Source: JBAVOR01 sp049692255 (lineage in GTDB: Bacteria; Babelota; Babeliae; Babelales; JACPOV01). Taken from it: a stretch of DNA of 53,367 nucleotides. A model generated the notes under the pieces. That model saw only the letters and a program-made list of their open reading frames with translations, was not told the origin of the DNA and did no database searches. The position numbers and the translations under genes are program-made. The DNA is taken from positions 1 through 53,367 of the forward strand of contig JBAVOR010000027.1 in assembly GCA_049692255.1 (NCBI GenBank), given 5' to 3'. Below are positions 1-7,688 of the stretch, in pieces; the stretch's first letter is position 1; each line of letters begins with the position of its first letter.

Positions 1-331
1 CGATTTTTCCAGCAACGAATGAATCTTGGCAATGCTTTATCAGAAACTCATACGCTTCGTATATCCCACTGGCAGCACTATTATTTACCAGGATATTAGT
101 TTTTCCTGGATCGTTAACAACTGCCAAATTTTGTATAATGCTTATTAACGCAGCCTGACACGAATTTATGCGACCCACTTCGATTGCTTCGGGCTTCGCT
201 AAACCCTTATCATCTATAAGTTGTTCTATGTCGCTCTTTAGTGGATGATCCTGAGGACTTTTATCATTTGCTACACTCGGCAGAGAACTAAAAAGTACGA
301 GTGCCAATAACGATATGTTTTTTTGTTTCAT
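1..331 (-). CDS. exported protein, 3' end outside the window (partial)
   Basis: An open frame on the minus strand starts at the ATG at 329-331 and runs without a stop to the window edge, giving 110 residues. The N-terminus (MKQKNISLLALVLFSSLPS, then VAND) is a typical Sec signal peptide with probable cleavage after the SVA region. The rest is mixed charged and helical with no domain I recognise. The function is unknown. It belongs with the many small exported proteins of this window. The true C-terminus cannot be seen. Confidence 0.7.
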   Translation of the reverse strand, partial: MKQKNISLLALVLFSSLPSVANDKSPQDHPLKSDIEQLIDDKGLAKPEAIEVGRINSCQAALISIIQNLAVVNDPGKTNILVNNSAASGIYEAYEFLIKHCQDSFVAGKI

Positions 332-523
332 CACAAAAACTCCGAAAAATTAGATTCACTACGATTCACCAGAAAATAAAATTAAGTATACCGTTACCGT
401 AAGCCATATTCAAACGATTTATTCGGCTTTCTAAACAGGTATAACCCTAATGGCAGCACGCGCATTTCCTTTTTTTTCTTGAGAAATATCGTTAAAATGT
501 ATAAAAAAATAAGGTATACGATT

Positions 524-1150
524 ATGAAAAAAATGCTTCTATTTCTTTGCATCGTAGAAACGCTTCTCTTGGGAATGGAACAAGGCACCCTTCAAAGAAT
601 ACAAGACCCAGTTCCCGATACCACCGTTTCTTTTGTGTATTATCCCACCACTCACGAGGTTCCCCTTGGTCATGCAGAACTTGAAGTTGAAGGCAATTTC
701 TGGACATTAGTTACTGGTCATTCTTATGGAAAGCGTTCAGCAAAAGACGCGATTGCAAAAACACAGAACAATGGACTTCCTTTTTTTAGGTTTATTTTGA
801 AAGCCGATGCTGAACAAATTCGGATAATCAAAGAAAGCATCCATGAGGAAAGATGTATGATAATCTGTTCACGCGCTGCCCTGCATCCACTTGGACAAGC
901 AGGAGTATGCTCTGTGCCTTTCCCCATTAATATATCACCATTAGCAACCGCAACATATTTAAAAATAGGTACTCTCTGTAAATTAAATAATGTCCAAAAG
1001 ATCGAATATTATGGAAATCGGTCCACAGCAACCCGTGTGAAAAATATGCTGTTAGGACCTACTTTTGAAATTGTATCTATCGCGGGTGTTGCCTACCTGC
1101 TTTACATACATTGTCTGCTGTGGGCTACCGTTGCAGGCCTTCATGCATAA
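524..1150 (+). CDS. exported protein of unknown function
   Basis: The frame stays open from an earlier ATG at 479, but the ATG at 524 is the better start because it puts MKKMLLFLCIVETLLLG at the N-terminus, a signal peptide, with AAGG about 9 bases upstream. The mature part is about 190 residues. It has a GHAELEV segment near residue 49, a later Cys-containing stretch (RCMIICSRAALHPLG) and a hydrophobic tail. A His early and a Cys late, in a beta-rich setting, recalls circularly permuted NlpC/P60-type proteins, but this is weak and I do not assign the family. It stands alone, convergent with the ankyrin gene downstream. Confidence 0.6.
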   Translation: MKKMLLFLCIVETLLLGMEQGTLQRIQDPVPDTTVSFVYYPTTHEVPLGHAELEVEGNFWTLVTGHSYGKRSAKDAIAKTQNNGLPFFRFILKADAEQIRIIKESIHEERCMIICSRAALHPLGQAGVCSVPFPINISPLATATYLKIGTLCKLNNVQKIEYYGNRSTATRVKNMLLGPTFEIVSIAGVAYLLYIHCLLWATVAGLHA

Positions 1151-1260
1151 CAGCCTATATTCAGCTACCAACTATGCTTACCTATATTCTTTAGTATGGC
1201 CAAGCAGCACCAAAGCAAATAAGTTATTTCATAACGTCCCCATGTTACGCCAGCATATGA

Positions 1261-2175
1261 TTATTGCGATGGTTCATTAAATAATCTAAAAACAACATAT
1301 GGCATAATATGTTCAACAATTTCTGCAGGTATCTGCACCCATTCATCAGATTGTTCGGGTTTAAACGAAGAAGCAAGGAATGTGTGTTTTATATCGATAT
1401 ATTCGACGATCTTTCGTCCAATCTGTTTGTATTCATCAGGGTTTTCATATGCAGGGCTCGCGAATGAATCTTTGTTTGAAAAATAGTTTCTCATTCGCGC
1501 TAGTGTATCGATTTGCTCTTCATTGCGTTGCTCTGGATTTGCGCCGTATTGGAGCAATACCTCTATCATCGCTCTTCTATTTTTTTGTAATGCCAACTGA
1601 TGAATTCCGGTGCCCACTGCCGACTGGAGCGGCGTGGTAGTAAGCATACCGTGGGTAACAACTCGTGGATTCGCCCCACAGCGCAACAGGAGACGCATCA
1701 CTTCTATATTTCCATCTGAAGTAGCACTAAGTAAAGGTGTCTTTAAGGAGTCTCCTTCACCCCACCAGTTATTTGGATTTGCTCCTGCTTCAAGCAGCTG
1801 CTTGAAGCAGCCAATATTTCTTTCCGCATAAAATAGGGGGAACGTTACATAGCCTAATGATTCTTCTTTTACATTCGGATCTGCTTTTTTTGCGAGTAAT
1901 TTCGGGAGAAAGTGAGGAAGATCTTGATATAAACGACAGTTCAACAGCGGCGATTCTTCTTTCAAGTGAGATAAATCGTCGAGAGTAAGTAAAGAAGTAA
2001 TTTGTTCAGAAAGGGCTGCAATTTCTTTGTTCTCTTTTTGTTGCATATTTTCGAATAATCTTTCGCTCATCACATTCGTGACCAGATCGTCCCAGTCAAA
2101 AAGATCAAAACTCAAAACTTTTTGTGTTCCAATACAGACAATAAATAAACATGCAAAAACAAATCTAATGCTCAT
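1261..2175 (-). CDS. exported ankyrin-repeat protein with an F-box-like C-terminus
   Basis: 304 residues. Residues 1-22 form a signal peptide (MSIRFVFACLFIVCIG). The middle carries at least three ankyrin-type units, recognisable by the endings LLEAGANPNN, LLLRCGANPRVV and LLQYGANPEQ. The last 28 residues (WVQIPAEIVEHIMPYV) resemble the F-box pattern LPxEIxxxIxxYL. In poxviral ankyrin (PRANC) proteins a C-terminal F-box-like motif recruits host SCF ubiquitin ligases. By analogy this could be a host-directed effector. The ankyrin call is firm, the F-box call is tentative, and the role is inference. The gene is monocistronic. Confidence 0.75.
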   Translation of the reverse strand: MSIRFVFACLFIVCIGTQKVLSFDLFDWDDLVTNVMSERLFENMQQKENKEIAALSEQITSLLTLDDLSHLKEESPLLNCRLYQDLPHFLPKLLAKKADPNVKEESLGYVTFPLFYAERNIGCFKQLLEAGANPNNWWGEGDSLKTPLLSATSDGNIEVMRLLLRCGANPRVVTHGMLTTTPLQSAVGTGIHQLALQKNRRAMIEVLLQYGANPEQRNEEQIDTLARMRNYFSNKDSFASPAYENPDEYKQIGRKIVEYIDIKHTFLASSFKPEQSDEWVQIPAEIVEHIMPYVVFRLFNEPSQ

Positions 2176-2394
2176 CAGTCTGCCTTCTATTAAAATATAT
2201 ATCGTCTATTTTTTGATTATAGTATTATTGAGAAATGCGTATGTACTATAGCAACAAAGAATAATTCTATAAAGAGTACAAAGAAATGTATGATATTGCA
2301 TTATTATACATTAGAAATCTCTCATTCATCATAGCATTAAAAATAGCTAGATTTAATATATGTGGTGCTGGATTATTTTTAAAAGATATGGGCT

Positions 2395-2853
2395 TTATTT
2401 GTGAAGCTTTTGAAATGTAGCAATGAGCATGCGTAATTCCGTTTCTGTTAATTGAGAAAAAAATGCACTATCAGATCGTTCTACTGCCGGCATGGCTTCT
2501 GTTAACATTTGTGTTCCTTGGCTGGTGAGCACCGGATTTTTATGCTTTTCGTCTTCTGAGTGCAACCGGGTAATAAGATTTTTTTTCTCAAGACCGCGTA
2601 ATATTTGTGAAGTCGTATTAGGATCGAGATCCGCCATGCGACCGATGTCTACCTGGCTCACTACATCACCATTTTTGGTAAGCCATGCAGTGGTAGCAAG
2701 AATTACAAATTGAGGATGGGTAAGACCCAATGGCTTTAATGTATTTTCTATAGCATAACGCCACTGTGTGCTTACACGCCACAACAACAACCCCGGGCTT
2801 TCTTCCGGTTTTTGATATACGCTAATATGCTTAAAATCAATCTTCTTTATCAT
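2395..2853 (-). CDS. MarR-family transcriptional regulator
   Basis: 152 residues with the MarR winged-helix arrangement. There is an N-terminal dimerisation helix, then LKPLGLTHPQFVILATTAWL, a recognition region around QVDIGRMADLDPNTTSQILRGLEKKNLI, and the basic wing RLHSEDEKHKNPVLTSQGTQML. MarR proteins are dimeric repressors that bind palindromes near their own promoter. It is the last gene of a three-gene operon and overlaps the EVE gene by 17 bases, so it is probably translated by coupling. It is likely to repress the operon through the inverted repeats at 3681-3711. Confidence 0.9.
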   Translation of the reverse strand: MIKKIDFKHISVYQKPEESPGLLLWRVSTQWRYAIENTLKPLGLTHPQFVILATTAWLTKNGDVVSQVDIGRMADLDPNTTSQILRGLEKKNLITRLHSEDEKHKNPVLTSQGTQMLTEAMPAVERSDSAFFSQLTETELRMLIATFQKLHK

Positions 2854-3274
2854 TAGTAGTTACTCCCATGCTTCTCGCTATTATAGCAAAGTCATTTCGC
2901 ATAATCTCAAAAAATCCACGACGAAAGGGAAATCCCCAGTGTATCTTGTTGTGTATAAAAGAAAGCTGATTAATTAATGGTTCAATAGCAGATTCATGTG
3001 ATAGCACGAAATTGATATTACGCCGCCACGGTATAAAATCTTCACTCATCTGACAGGTATATGGCATATCAGCTTTTACTCTGCCAATCGCGGTAAATGT
3101 ACGGAGCAGCGCTTTTGAGCCGAACAGATCTGTCGGGGAATAATAAATAATCCAATCTTCTGGGCTCATGCGTTTTAAAGGAGCTTGCTTGCCATGACAC
3201 ACCTGCATAAAGCCACCAGCAATACCCCGTAACACATGTTCTCGACTGGCAACTGCAATCCAATATCTTGGCAT
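2837..3274 (-). CDS. EVE-domain protein (UPF0310-like)
   Basis: 145 residues. The start MPRYWIAVASREHVLRG, then GFMQVCHGKQAPLKRM and DWIIYYSP, are hallmarks of EVE/PUA-like domains, which bind modified bases in nucleic acids. ATG at 3272-3274 overlaps the VOC stop in TGATG, indicating translational coupling; a TTG one codon earlier is less likely. Its exact ligand is unknown. The position between a VOC protein and a MarR regulator suggests a small accessory or resistance cassette, possibly acquired horizontally. Confidence 0.88.
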   Translation of the reverse strand: MPRYWIAVASREHVLRGIAGGFMQVCHGKQAPLKRMSPEDWIIYYSPTDLFGSKALLRTFTAIGRVKADMPYTCQMSEDFIPWRRNINFVLSHESAIEPLINQLSFIHNKIHWGFPFRRGFFEIMRNDFAIIARSMGVTTNDKED

Positions 3275-3645
3275 CAATTTTTTTCTTTCGAGGTATATAT
3301 TCGTATTCTATGGCTATCAGGATCTAAGGCAACAAAAGTATACCCAAAATCCATATGCGTAGGTTTTTGTCCAATGGTCACTCCCTTCTTGTTCCATAGT
3401 TCATAGAGGGAATCAATAGTGTCGCAAGGGAAACAAATCTCCATAGCTCCTGGCATCGCTTCAACGCGCGGTTCAGCGGTATAGCGTGACCATAACCCAA
3501 GCTTTATCCCATTGGAAAGGGCAAATAAGGCAAAAGTTGGTGATAACGCAATAGGCTTTATATCAAAAATATGTGTATAAAATTCTGCACTTTTGACCGG
3601 ATCAGTAACAAATAACAGTATAAAACCGACCTGAGGGGAAAACAT
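3274..3645 (-). CDS. VOC-family (glyoxalase/bleomycin-resistance-like) protein
   Basis: 123 residues from the ATG at 3645, which has AGGA seven bases upstream; the longer open frame back to 3717 runs through the promoter and is not coding. The sequence has the VOC pattern: FILLFVTDPVKSAEFYTHIF at the N-terminus, IKLGLWSR, EICFPCDTIDSLYELWNKKG, and FVALDPDSHRIRIYT at the C-terminus. VOC proteins are metal-dependent enzymes or drug-binding proteins. The substrate cannot be told from sequence. First gene of the VOC-EVE-MarR operon. Confidence 0.88.
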   Translation of the reverse strand: MFSPQVGFILLFVTDPVKSAEFYTHIFDIKPIALSPTFALFALSNGIKLGLWSRYTAEPRVEAMPGAMEICFPCDTIDSLYELWNKKGVTIGQKPTHMDFGYTFVALDPDSHRIRIYTSKEKN

Positions 3646-3680
3646 ATCAATCCTGTAGGGTTGAATAAAAAATAATATAG

Positions 3681-3711
3681 TACGTATAATTATAATACGT
3701 ATTCGTACGAA
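3681..3711. promoter_or_regulatory. probable MarR operator: two adjacent palindromes
   Basis: TACGTAT at 3681-3687 and ATACGTA at 3695-3701 form a 7-bp inverted repeat with a 7-base spacer. TTCGTACGAA at 3702-3711 is a perfect 10-bp palindrome right next to it. The first overlaps the -10 box and the second lies in the -35/-10 spacer of the operon promoter, as expected for a MarR repressor site. Binding is inference. Confidence 0.6.
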
Positions 3712-3717
3712 AATCAA
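3689..3717 (-). promoter_or_regulatory. sigma70-type promoter of the VOC-EVE-MarR operon
   Basis: On the minus strand TTGATT (3717-3712) is followed after exactly 17 bases by a perfect TATAAT (3694-3689). The start of transcription would fall about 35 bases before the VOC ATG. Confidence 0.75.
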
Positions 3718-3992
3718 CTGTACAATCGAGCCCCAGAGAATTGCTTTGTAGATCTTCGCTAATTTCTTCTACAAAATCAGAACCCCGCCCATTTAATTAT
3801 TGTCGTTCAACAATTGTTTTCCCAATTGACCAATAAAAAGGCGTTTATTCTCATGAAAGTTATTATCTATTCTTGCTTCTATAACTAAAATATGATGATT
3901 TATTTTTACGTGCGAAGATCAATGTGTGAGTAGATGCCTACATCTTCCTTGCTATGAACGCGAGCTTTATGTCAGCTAACCGGTCTTATTTC
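3718..3992. other. intergenic region with possible decayed coding sequence
   Basis: No intact gene is visible. On the minus strand there are two short open stretches in different frames, one including HHILVIEARIDNN and one including DFVEEISEDLQSN. They look protein-like and could be remnants of a single frameshifted gene, but neither has a clear start or ribosome site. Confidence 0.2.
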
Positions 3993-4178
3993 TTATTCTA
4001 TTTGTATTGGTTTATCCTTACTTGCCAAATAAAAGAATATACACAATACCATGATAAATGGTACGCCGAAGGTAATCCATTTATCGGGATTAAGATAAAG
4101 ATATTCGAACCCATTATAAATCAGTATAACGATATACGCTAAGCCGATATTAAATAGCCATGCTTCTATTTTGGTCAT
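3993..4178 (-). CDS. small membrane protein, paralogue of the next gene upstream
   Basis: 61 residues, starting MTKIEAWLFNIGLAYIVILI. It has two hydrophobic segments separated by a short polar loop (YLYLNPDKWITFGVPF) and a charged tail. It aligns over its whole length with the product of 4181-4372: shared N-terminal MT, central YxxxxPxxxxTxGVP and C-terminal SK. Such similarity between two adjacent frames argues that both are real. The function is unknown. Only 2 bases separate it from the upstream stop. Confidence 0.6.
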   Translation of the reverse strand: MTKIEAWLFNIGLAYIVILIYNGFEYLYLNPDKWITFGVPFIMVLCIFFYLASKDKPIQIE

Positions 4179-4180
4179 AT

Positions 4181-4372
4181 TTATATCTTTCTAGAGGTCA
4201 TTGGATGATTTTTACTATCGTAATACATCAGTGCACCAATAACCACAATAAGAGGAACTCCTAAAGTAGTTCGTGCTTCTGGATGGGCATAGATATATTT
4301 AAATGCATTGATAAACATCATACCAATATATCCAGAACCAACACAGGATATAAAATGCTGGAGTCTCGTCAT
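4181..4372 (-). CDS. small membrane protein, paralogue of the next gene downstream
   Basis: 63 residues, starting MTRLQHFISCVGSGYIGMMF. Its two hydrophobic segments flank YIYAHPEARTTLGVPL. Together with 3993-4178 it forms a tandem-duplicated two-gene unit, probably an operon read on the minus strand. No catalytic motif is visible. Two-span architecture and small size would fit a holin-like, toxin-like or accessory membrane role, but nothing in the sequence selects one. Confidence 0.6.
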   Translation of the reverse strand: MTRLQHFISCVGSGYIGMMFINAFKYIYAHPEARTTLGVPLIVVIGALMYYDSKNHPMTSRKI

Positions 4373-4654
4373 TTTTAAATGCTTTCTTTTATTCCTCAGT
4401 TATTTTCATATACCTCTTAGTTCCTGTTGTACAAGAATATTCAAACTGGTTGTGGCATCGCATCTCTTAAGGAATCATTTTTGGTGTCATCCATTCTTTC
4501 AAAAATAGCCGGCCTCATTCAACCCATCAAGAAGCTTCTTACCATTGTACAGGGGAGCTTCAGCTATAGATATGAGCGTATAAATATGCTCATATGTTCG
4601 AAGTTCACTTCATTCTTGAGATCATAGTACTCATAAATGAGTGCCTATATTTGA
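4373..4654. other. intergenic region, no intact gene
   Basis: Contains an inverted repeat (ATATGAGC ... GCTCATAT) around 4570-4595 and the near palindrome ACTCATAAATGAGT at 4629-4642. On the minus strand a short stop-bounded frame contains PLYNGKKLLDGLNEAGYF. It may be a gene remnant but has no start or ribosome site. Confidence 0.25.
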
Positions 4655-4954
4655 TCACATTTTTTTTTCATTTGCACAAAAACCACTGCATTCATTTGCC
4701 ACTAATATACGAGCAACGTAGGCCATCTGCTTGTCGTGCCCGCAAGCATCAGAAGGTGGATTTGTAACAGCGTCGATTATACCTTCTTTCTTTATTTTAT
4801 CCATATTTATTTCTTCATGCTTATCCATTGCAGACAACTGCATAGCAAAAACAAATGATAAAAATAGAAAGTTCCTTAAACGAATCTTAGAGTTTCTATC
4901 ATGTTCAGAATATGAATTACTTGCTACTACACTATTTTCATAGCTACTTAGCAC
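4655..4954 (-). CDS. possible small exported protein
   Basis: A 99-codon frame whose residues 25-43 (IRLRNFLFLSFVFAMQLSA) look like a signal peptide followed by a charged, Cys-containing mature part ending in ANECSGFCANEKKM. The only ATG lies 24 codons before the signal segment, so the true start may be a non-ATG codon nearer to it, or the 5' end may be damaged. No similarity recognised. Low certainty. Confidence 0.35.
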   Translation of the reverse strand: MLSSYENSVVASNSYSEHDRNSKIRLRNFLFLSFVFAMQLSAMDKHEEINMDKIKKEGIIDAVTNPPSDACGHDKQMAYVARILVANECSGFCANEKKM

Positions 4955-5005
4955 AGGTATGACTTATTCTATTGAGTAGAAAGCTTTAGAGAAGATTGGC
5001 GGCAG

Positions 5006-5195
5006 TCATGGGGTACACTTCGAACTTTCAGATGGAGTCCGCATAGGACTAAACCGCTTATAGCGCGTCCCAGTCCTATAATTCTTATAACTTTCCGTTA
5101 TTATTTCAGTTGTCGACAGCTCAACTTCCTCCGATGCTACTTATAGCCCCTGCCTTTTTAAGACTAGGGATTATTCTTTTACCAATGTTATCCAT
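5006..5195 (-). pseudogene. possible decayed short gene
   Basis: On the minus strand MDNIGKRIIPSLKKAGAISS is open from the ATG at 5193-5195. After a stop, a second frame continues with EEVELSTTEIITES and a basic tail ending SPMRTPSESSKCTP at the TGA at 5006-5008. A single-base frameshift would join them into one product of about 60 residues. The family is not recognised. Confidence 0.25.
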
Positions 5196-5222
5196 CAGCA
5201 TCAATTTTTAAAAATCAGAAAT

Positions 5223-5765
5223 CTAACCTGATGTGTGAAAATAATGTTGTAAGATGTTGATCAGAATAGGCAAATCCTCATTAGTGCGTTCCCCATTTTT
5301 AATCTTTGCTTGCAAGTCCGTAATAGTCATCCATGAAGCTTCGACAAAATCATCTTTATTGTATTTTGGACTTACATTTGTATTAACGATATATATATGC
5401 ATATAAGCAGAAATGTTATGTTGTTGCGGTGTTAATTTTGTAACAAATTTATAATCAAGATCGGCAAGTTCAAGATTTAATTCTTCTCGCACTTCACGCT
5501 CAAAAGCCTGATCATAGCTTTCTCCTGACGTAACGTGTCCACCTACGCTAGAACCAAGACACAATGGAAACAACTTTTTATGAGGAGCGCGGCGAGGAAT
5601 CCATAATTCTTTTTTTTCGTTCATTAAAAAAACATTAATAAGTCGAAAATTAGATAGCCTCTGCTGACGTACCTCTGAACGATATTTTTGGCCAATAACT
5701 CGATCGTTTTCATCTACGATATCTAATAGTTCATCATATTGTTGATTATTGTTCACAAAAACCAT
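5223..5765 (-). CDS. Nudix hydrolase, IPP-isomerase/YfcD-like
   Basis: 180 residues. The start of the conserved part, LLDIVDENDRVIGQKYRSEV, and LWIPRRAPHKKLFPLCL are typical of the Nudix branch that includes isopentenyl-diphosphate isomerase and YfcD. A complete Nudix box lies at residues 76-98: GHVTSGE, seven residues, REVREEL. These enzymes use Mg2+ to hydrolyse or isomerise diphosphate-linked substrates; the substrate here is unknown. It is divergent from a second copy at 6061-6575, which is disrupted, so this may be the only working copy. Confidence 0.88.
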   Translation of the reverse strand: MVFVNNNQQYDELLDIVDENDRVIGQKYRSEVRQQRLSNFRLINVFLMNEKKELWIPRRAPHKKLFPLCLGSSVGGHVTSGESYDQAFEREVREELNLELADLDYKFVTKLTPQQHNISAYMHIYIVNTNVSPKYNKDDFVEASWMTITDLQAKIKNGERTNEDLPILINILQHYFHTSG

Positions 5766-5781
5766 CTTGCATCTTAAAATG

Positions 5782-5919
5782 TTAGCTTTGCTTACTTCTC
5801 ACTGGATATTTCATCACTTCAAACCCAATATTATCTTTCATCCATCTTTTTTTGGTTGGGGTTAAATTTAGAAATTGCTCGAACTCATTAAATTGCTCTG
5901 CTTGAGGTAACTTTAGCAT
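5782..5919 (-). CDS. short open frame between the Nudix copies (uncertain)
   Basis: 45 codons starting MLKLPQAEQFNEFEQFLN and ending VMKYPVRSKQS. The same frame is open about 25 further codons upstream. Composition is protein-like, and it lies just upstream of the intact Nudix gene on the same strand. No ribosome site or known family. It may be a fragment of an older gene. Confidence 0.3.
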   Translation of the reverse strand: MLKLPQAEQFNEFEQFLNLTPTKKRWMKDNIGFEVMKYPVRSKQS

Positions 5920-6060
5920 AAAACAATTTCTTTCACTGATCAAACACTTAACAAGAAAGCAATAAAACGCTACAGTATCATTCGATGTTGAACATGATCC
6001 TGACCGCTACCAACATTTGCAATATTTTGTATCAACAGTTTCAAGCAAAAGAGCATAGAC

Positions 6061-6575
6061 ATGGAAGAACTGCATGATATCGTCAATGAGTATGATGAAA
6101 TAATAGGGCAAAAGCCTCGATCAAACATTTATATAGAAAAGTTTACCAGCTTTCGAGTCATCAATGCGTTTATTATCAATGATAAGAAGCAGCTCTGGAT
6201 TCCACGCCGAACTCAGCAAAAAAAGCTGTTCCCTTTATGCCTTGATGCAAGCGTTGGCGGCCATGTTATGCAAGAGAGACATATGACCAAACGTTTGTGC
6301 GCGAACTGAAGGAAGAGCTGAATATCGATGCAGATCGTGTTAACTACCAGATGATTGCAAAACTTACGCCACAACATGACCACGTATCAGCATTTATGCA
6401 GCTCTTCCTTATCTATAGTAATGCTACTCCTGAATATAACAAGGCAGATTTTTGCGAAAGCTTCTGGATCGATATTCCTACGCTGCAAAACAAGATTAAA
6501 ACGGGTGAACCCACTAAAGGTGATTTACCAGTTCTTATTACCATTATTCATTCGTATACACAAAACCAAAATTAA
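6061..6575 (+). pseudogene. second Nudix hydrolase, frameshifted inside the Nudix box
   Basis: The first frame (6061-6309) begins MEELHDIVNEYDEIIGQK and matches the intact Nudix protein up to SVGGHVM. It then derails to a stop just after 6300. The second frame resumes with ETYDQTFVRELKEELNI and continues to a normal C-terminus at 6575. One base is missing near 6271-6276 in a GAGAGA tract, which breaks the box between its Gly and Glu. Downstream conservation (KLTPQHDHVSAFMQ, then DLPVLITII) shows the decay is recent, or that this is a sequencing or slippage site. Divergent paralogue of 5223-5765. Confidence 0.8.
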
Positions 6576-6754
6576 AATTTCTATCGTAATGTTTGAATTT
6601 TCTAGAACAGAATTACTTTTTATGCAAGATGACATTGTGGATTAATATATAAACTAATGCTTCTAAGTTACCACCTGCTTACCATTACTAAAAGGAAAAC
6701 AATATCAACATTAACTGGTTATTTAAAGCAAACACACCTCGCTCATAAAACTCA

Positions 6755-6886
6755 ATGAAAGCCATTCTTATTGCCCGCGTCAGCACAGAAGAGCGACGTG
6801 AAGCGGGCAATTCATTACCTGCTCAGGTTATGCGCAAGGTCTCCTATTTTTCTCTGAAAACACTTGAGACTGTATCATTTTTTTGA
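6755..6886 (+). pseudogene. N-terminal fragment of a large serine recombinase
   Basis: MKAILIARVSTEERREAGNS followed by LPAQVMR is the start of the serine-recombinase catalytic domain (RVST contains the nucleophilic Ser). Similarity ends after about 27 codons and a stop follows at 6886, just before the toxin gene. The first 57 bases are almost identical to those at 7689, so two related copies once existed here. Confidence 0.75.
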
Positions 6887-6910
6887 TACGATTGAGAATA
6901 ATATCTCAAT
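6872..6910. promoter_or_regulatory. inverted repeats upstream of the toxin-antitoxin genes
   Basis: GTATCA-N6-TGATAC spans 6872-6889 and ATTGAGA-N6-TCTCAAT spans 6891-6910. Both are perfect dyads just ahead of the toxin start, as expected of operators bound by an XRE-type antitoxin. Binding is inference. Confidence 0.45.
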
Positions 6911-6929
6911 TAAAAAGGACTGTAGAAGA

Positions 6930-7313
6930 ATGGCAAAAGAATTTATAGTACTGGCTGGTGAGAAATTTACTGTCGAGTGGTATGTTGATGCGCGGGGCAA
7001 AAGTAGTGCATTAACCTATTTTGAGGAACTCCCGTTTGAAAGGCAGAAGAAAACATTACAGCTGATGAGACTCTTGGCCGAAAGAGGACAGTTGTTCAAC
7101 GAGCAAAAGTTTCGCTATGAAGGAGATCAGCTGTTTGCCATAAAACCATCCCCCGATAGATTCTTATGTTTCTTTTTTGATGGAGCAAAAATTATCATCA
7201 CGAATGCGTATGAAAAGAAGTCAGATAAAATGCCACCACGAGAAAAAGAAAGAGCATTAAAAGCAAAAGCGGACTATATAAAGAGAGTGAAGGAAGGGAA
7301 CTACTATGATTAA
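6930..7313 (+). CDS. higB: HigB/RelE-type toxin (phage Gp49-like family)
   Basis: 127 residues from the ATG at 6930, preceded by an AAGGA 11 bases upstream; the frame is open back to 6864 but that part overlaps the operator. The sequence VEWYVDARGKSSALTYFEEL, then KKTLQLMRLLAERGQLFN, FRYEGDQLFAIKP and FLCFFFDGAKIIITNAYEKKS, matches the Gp49/HigB family, whose members cut mRNA on the ribosome. It overlaps the antitoxin by 8 bases, with the toxin-first order usual for HigBA. The module is bracketed by recombinase remnants. Confidence 0.88.
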   Translation: MAKEFIVLAGEKFTVEWYVDARGKSSALTYFEELPFERQKKTLQLMRLLAERGQLFNEQKFRYEGDQLFAIKPSPDRFLCFFFDGAKIIITNAYEKKSDKMPPREKERALKAKADYIKRVKEGNYYD

Positions 7314-7650
7314 GAAAAAAGAGAAACGCACACAATCAACCTATGAAAAATTCGTTGAGAAGTTAAGCCCTAAAGAGAAAAAAGAATTTGAGCAAGAGTA
7401 CAGAGAGCTCGTGCTTTCAGAATTGATTCTTGCTGCAATGAAGGAAGATGCCGTATCTGTCCGAGAATTAGCCAAAATGGCTGATGTTTCACCCACAGTG
7501 GTACAAGCAATGCGATCAGGTTCGCGCAGCAATTACAGCTTAGATACATTCTATAAAATATTAAAAAGCTTGGGCTTTAACCAGTTTATGGTCGGCCGGG
7601 ATGGTCAATTTATTAATATTGATCTGTCACAATTAAGTAAGCACAAATAA
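7306..7650 (+). CDS. higA: HigA-like XRE antitoxin
   Basis: 114 residues. A basic and acidic N-terminal half (YEKFVEKLSPKEKKEFEQEY) leads to a Cro/CI-type helix-turn-helix: VSVRELAKMADVSPTVVQAM, then SLDTFYKILKSLGF. Such proteins neutralise the cognate toxin and repress the operon. Start ATG at 7306 lies inside the toxin gene with the sequence GGAAGGGAA about 10 bases upstream. The antitoxin appears intact, so the module may be functional. Confidence 0.88.
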   Translation: MIKKKEKRTQSTYEKFVEKLSPKEKKEFEQEYRELVLSELILAAMKEDAVSVRELAKMADVSPTVVQAMRSGSRSNYSLDTFYKILKSLGFNQFMVGRDGQFINIDLSQLSKHK

Positions 7651-7688
7651 CGAGTTCTGCATCCCGTCCATCTAAGAGAGTTAACACC

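Noticed and set aside
1065..1280. 71-codon plus-strand frame
   Set aside because: It overlaps the end of the 524-1150 gene in another frame and has no ribosome site or domain.
3954..4142. 62-codon plus-strand frame
   Set aside because: It is antisense to one of two paralogous membrane-protein genes, and the paralogy supports the minus strand.
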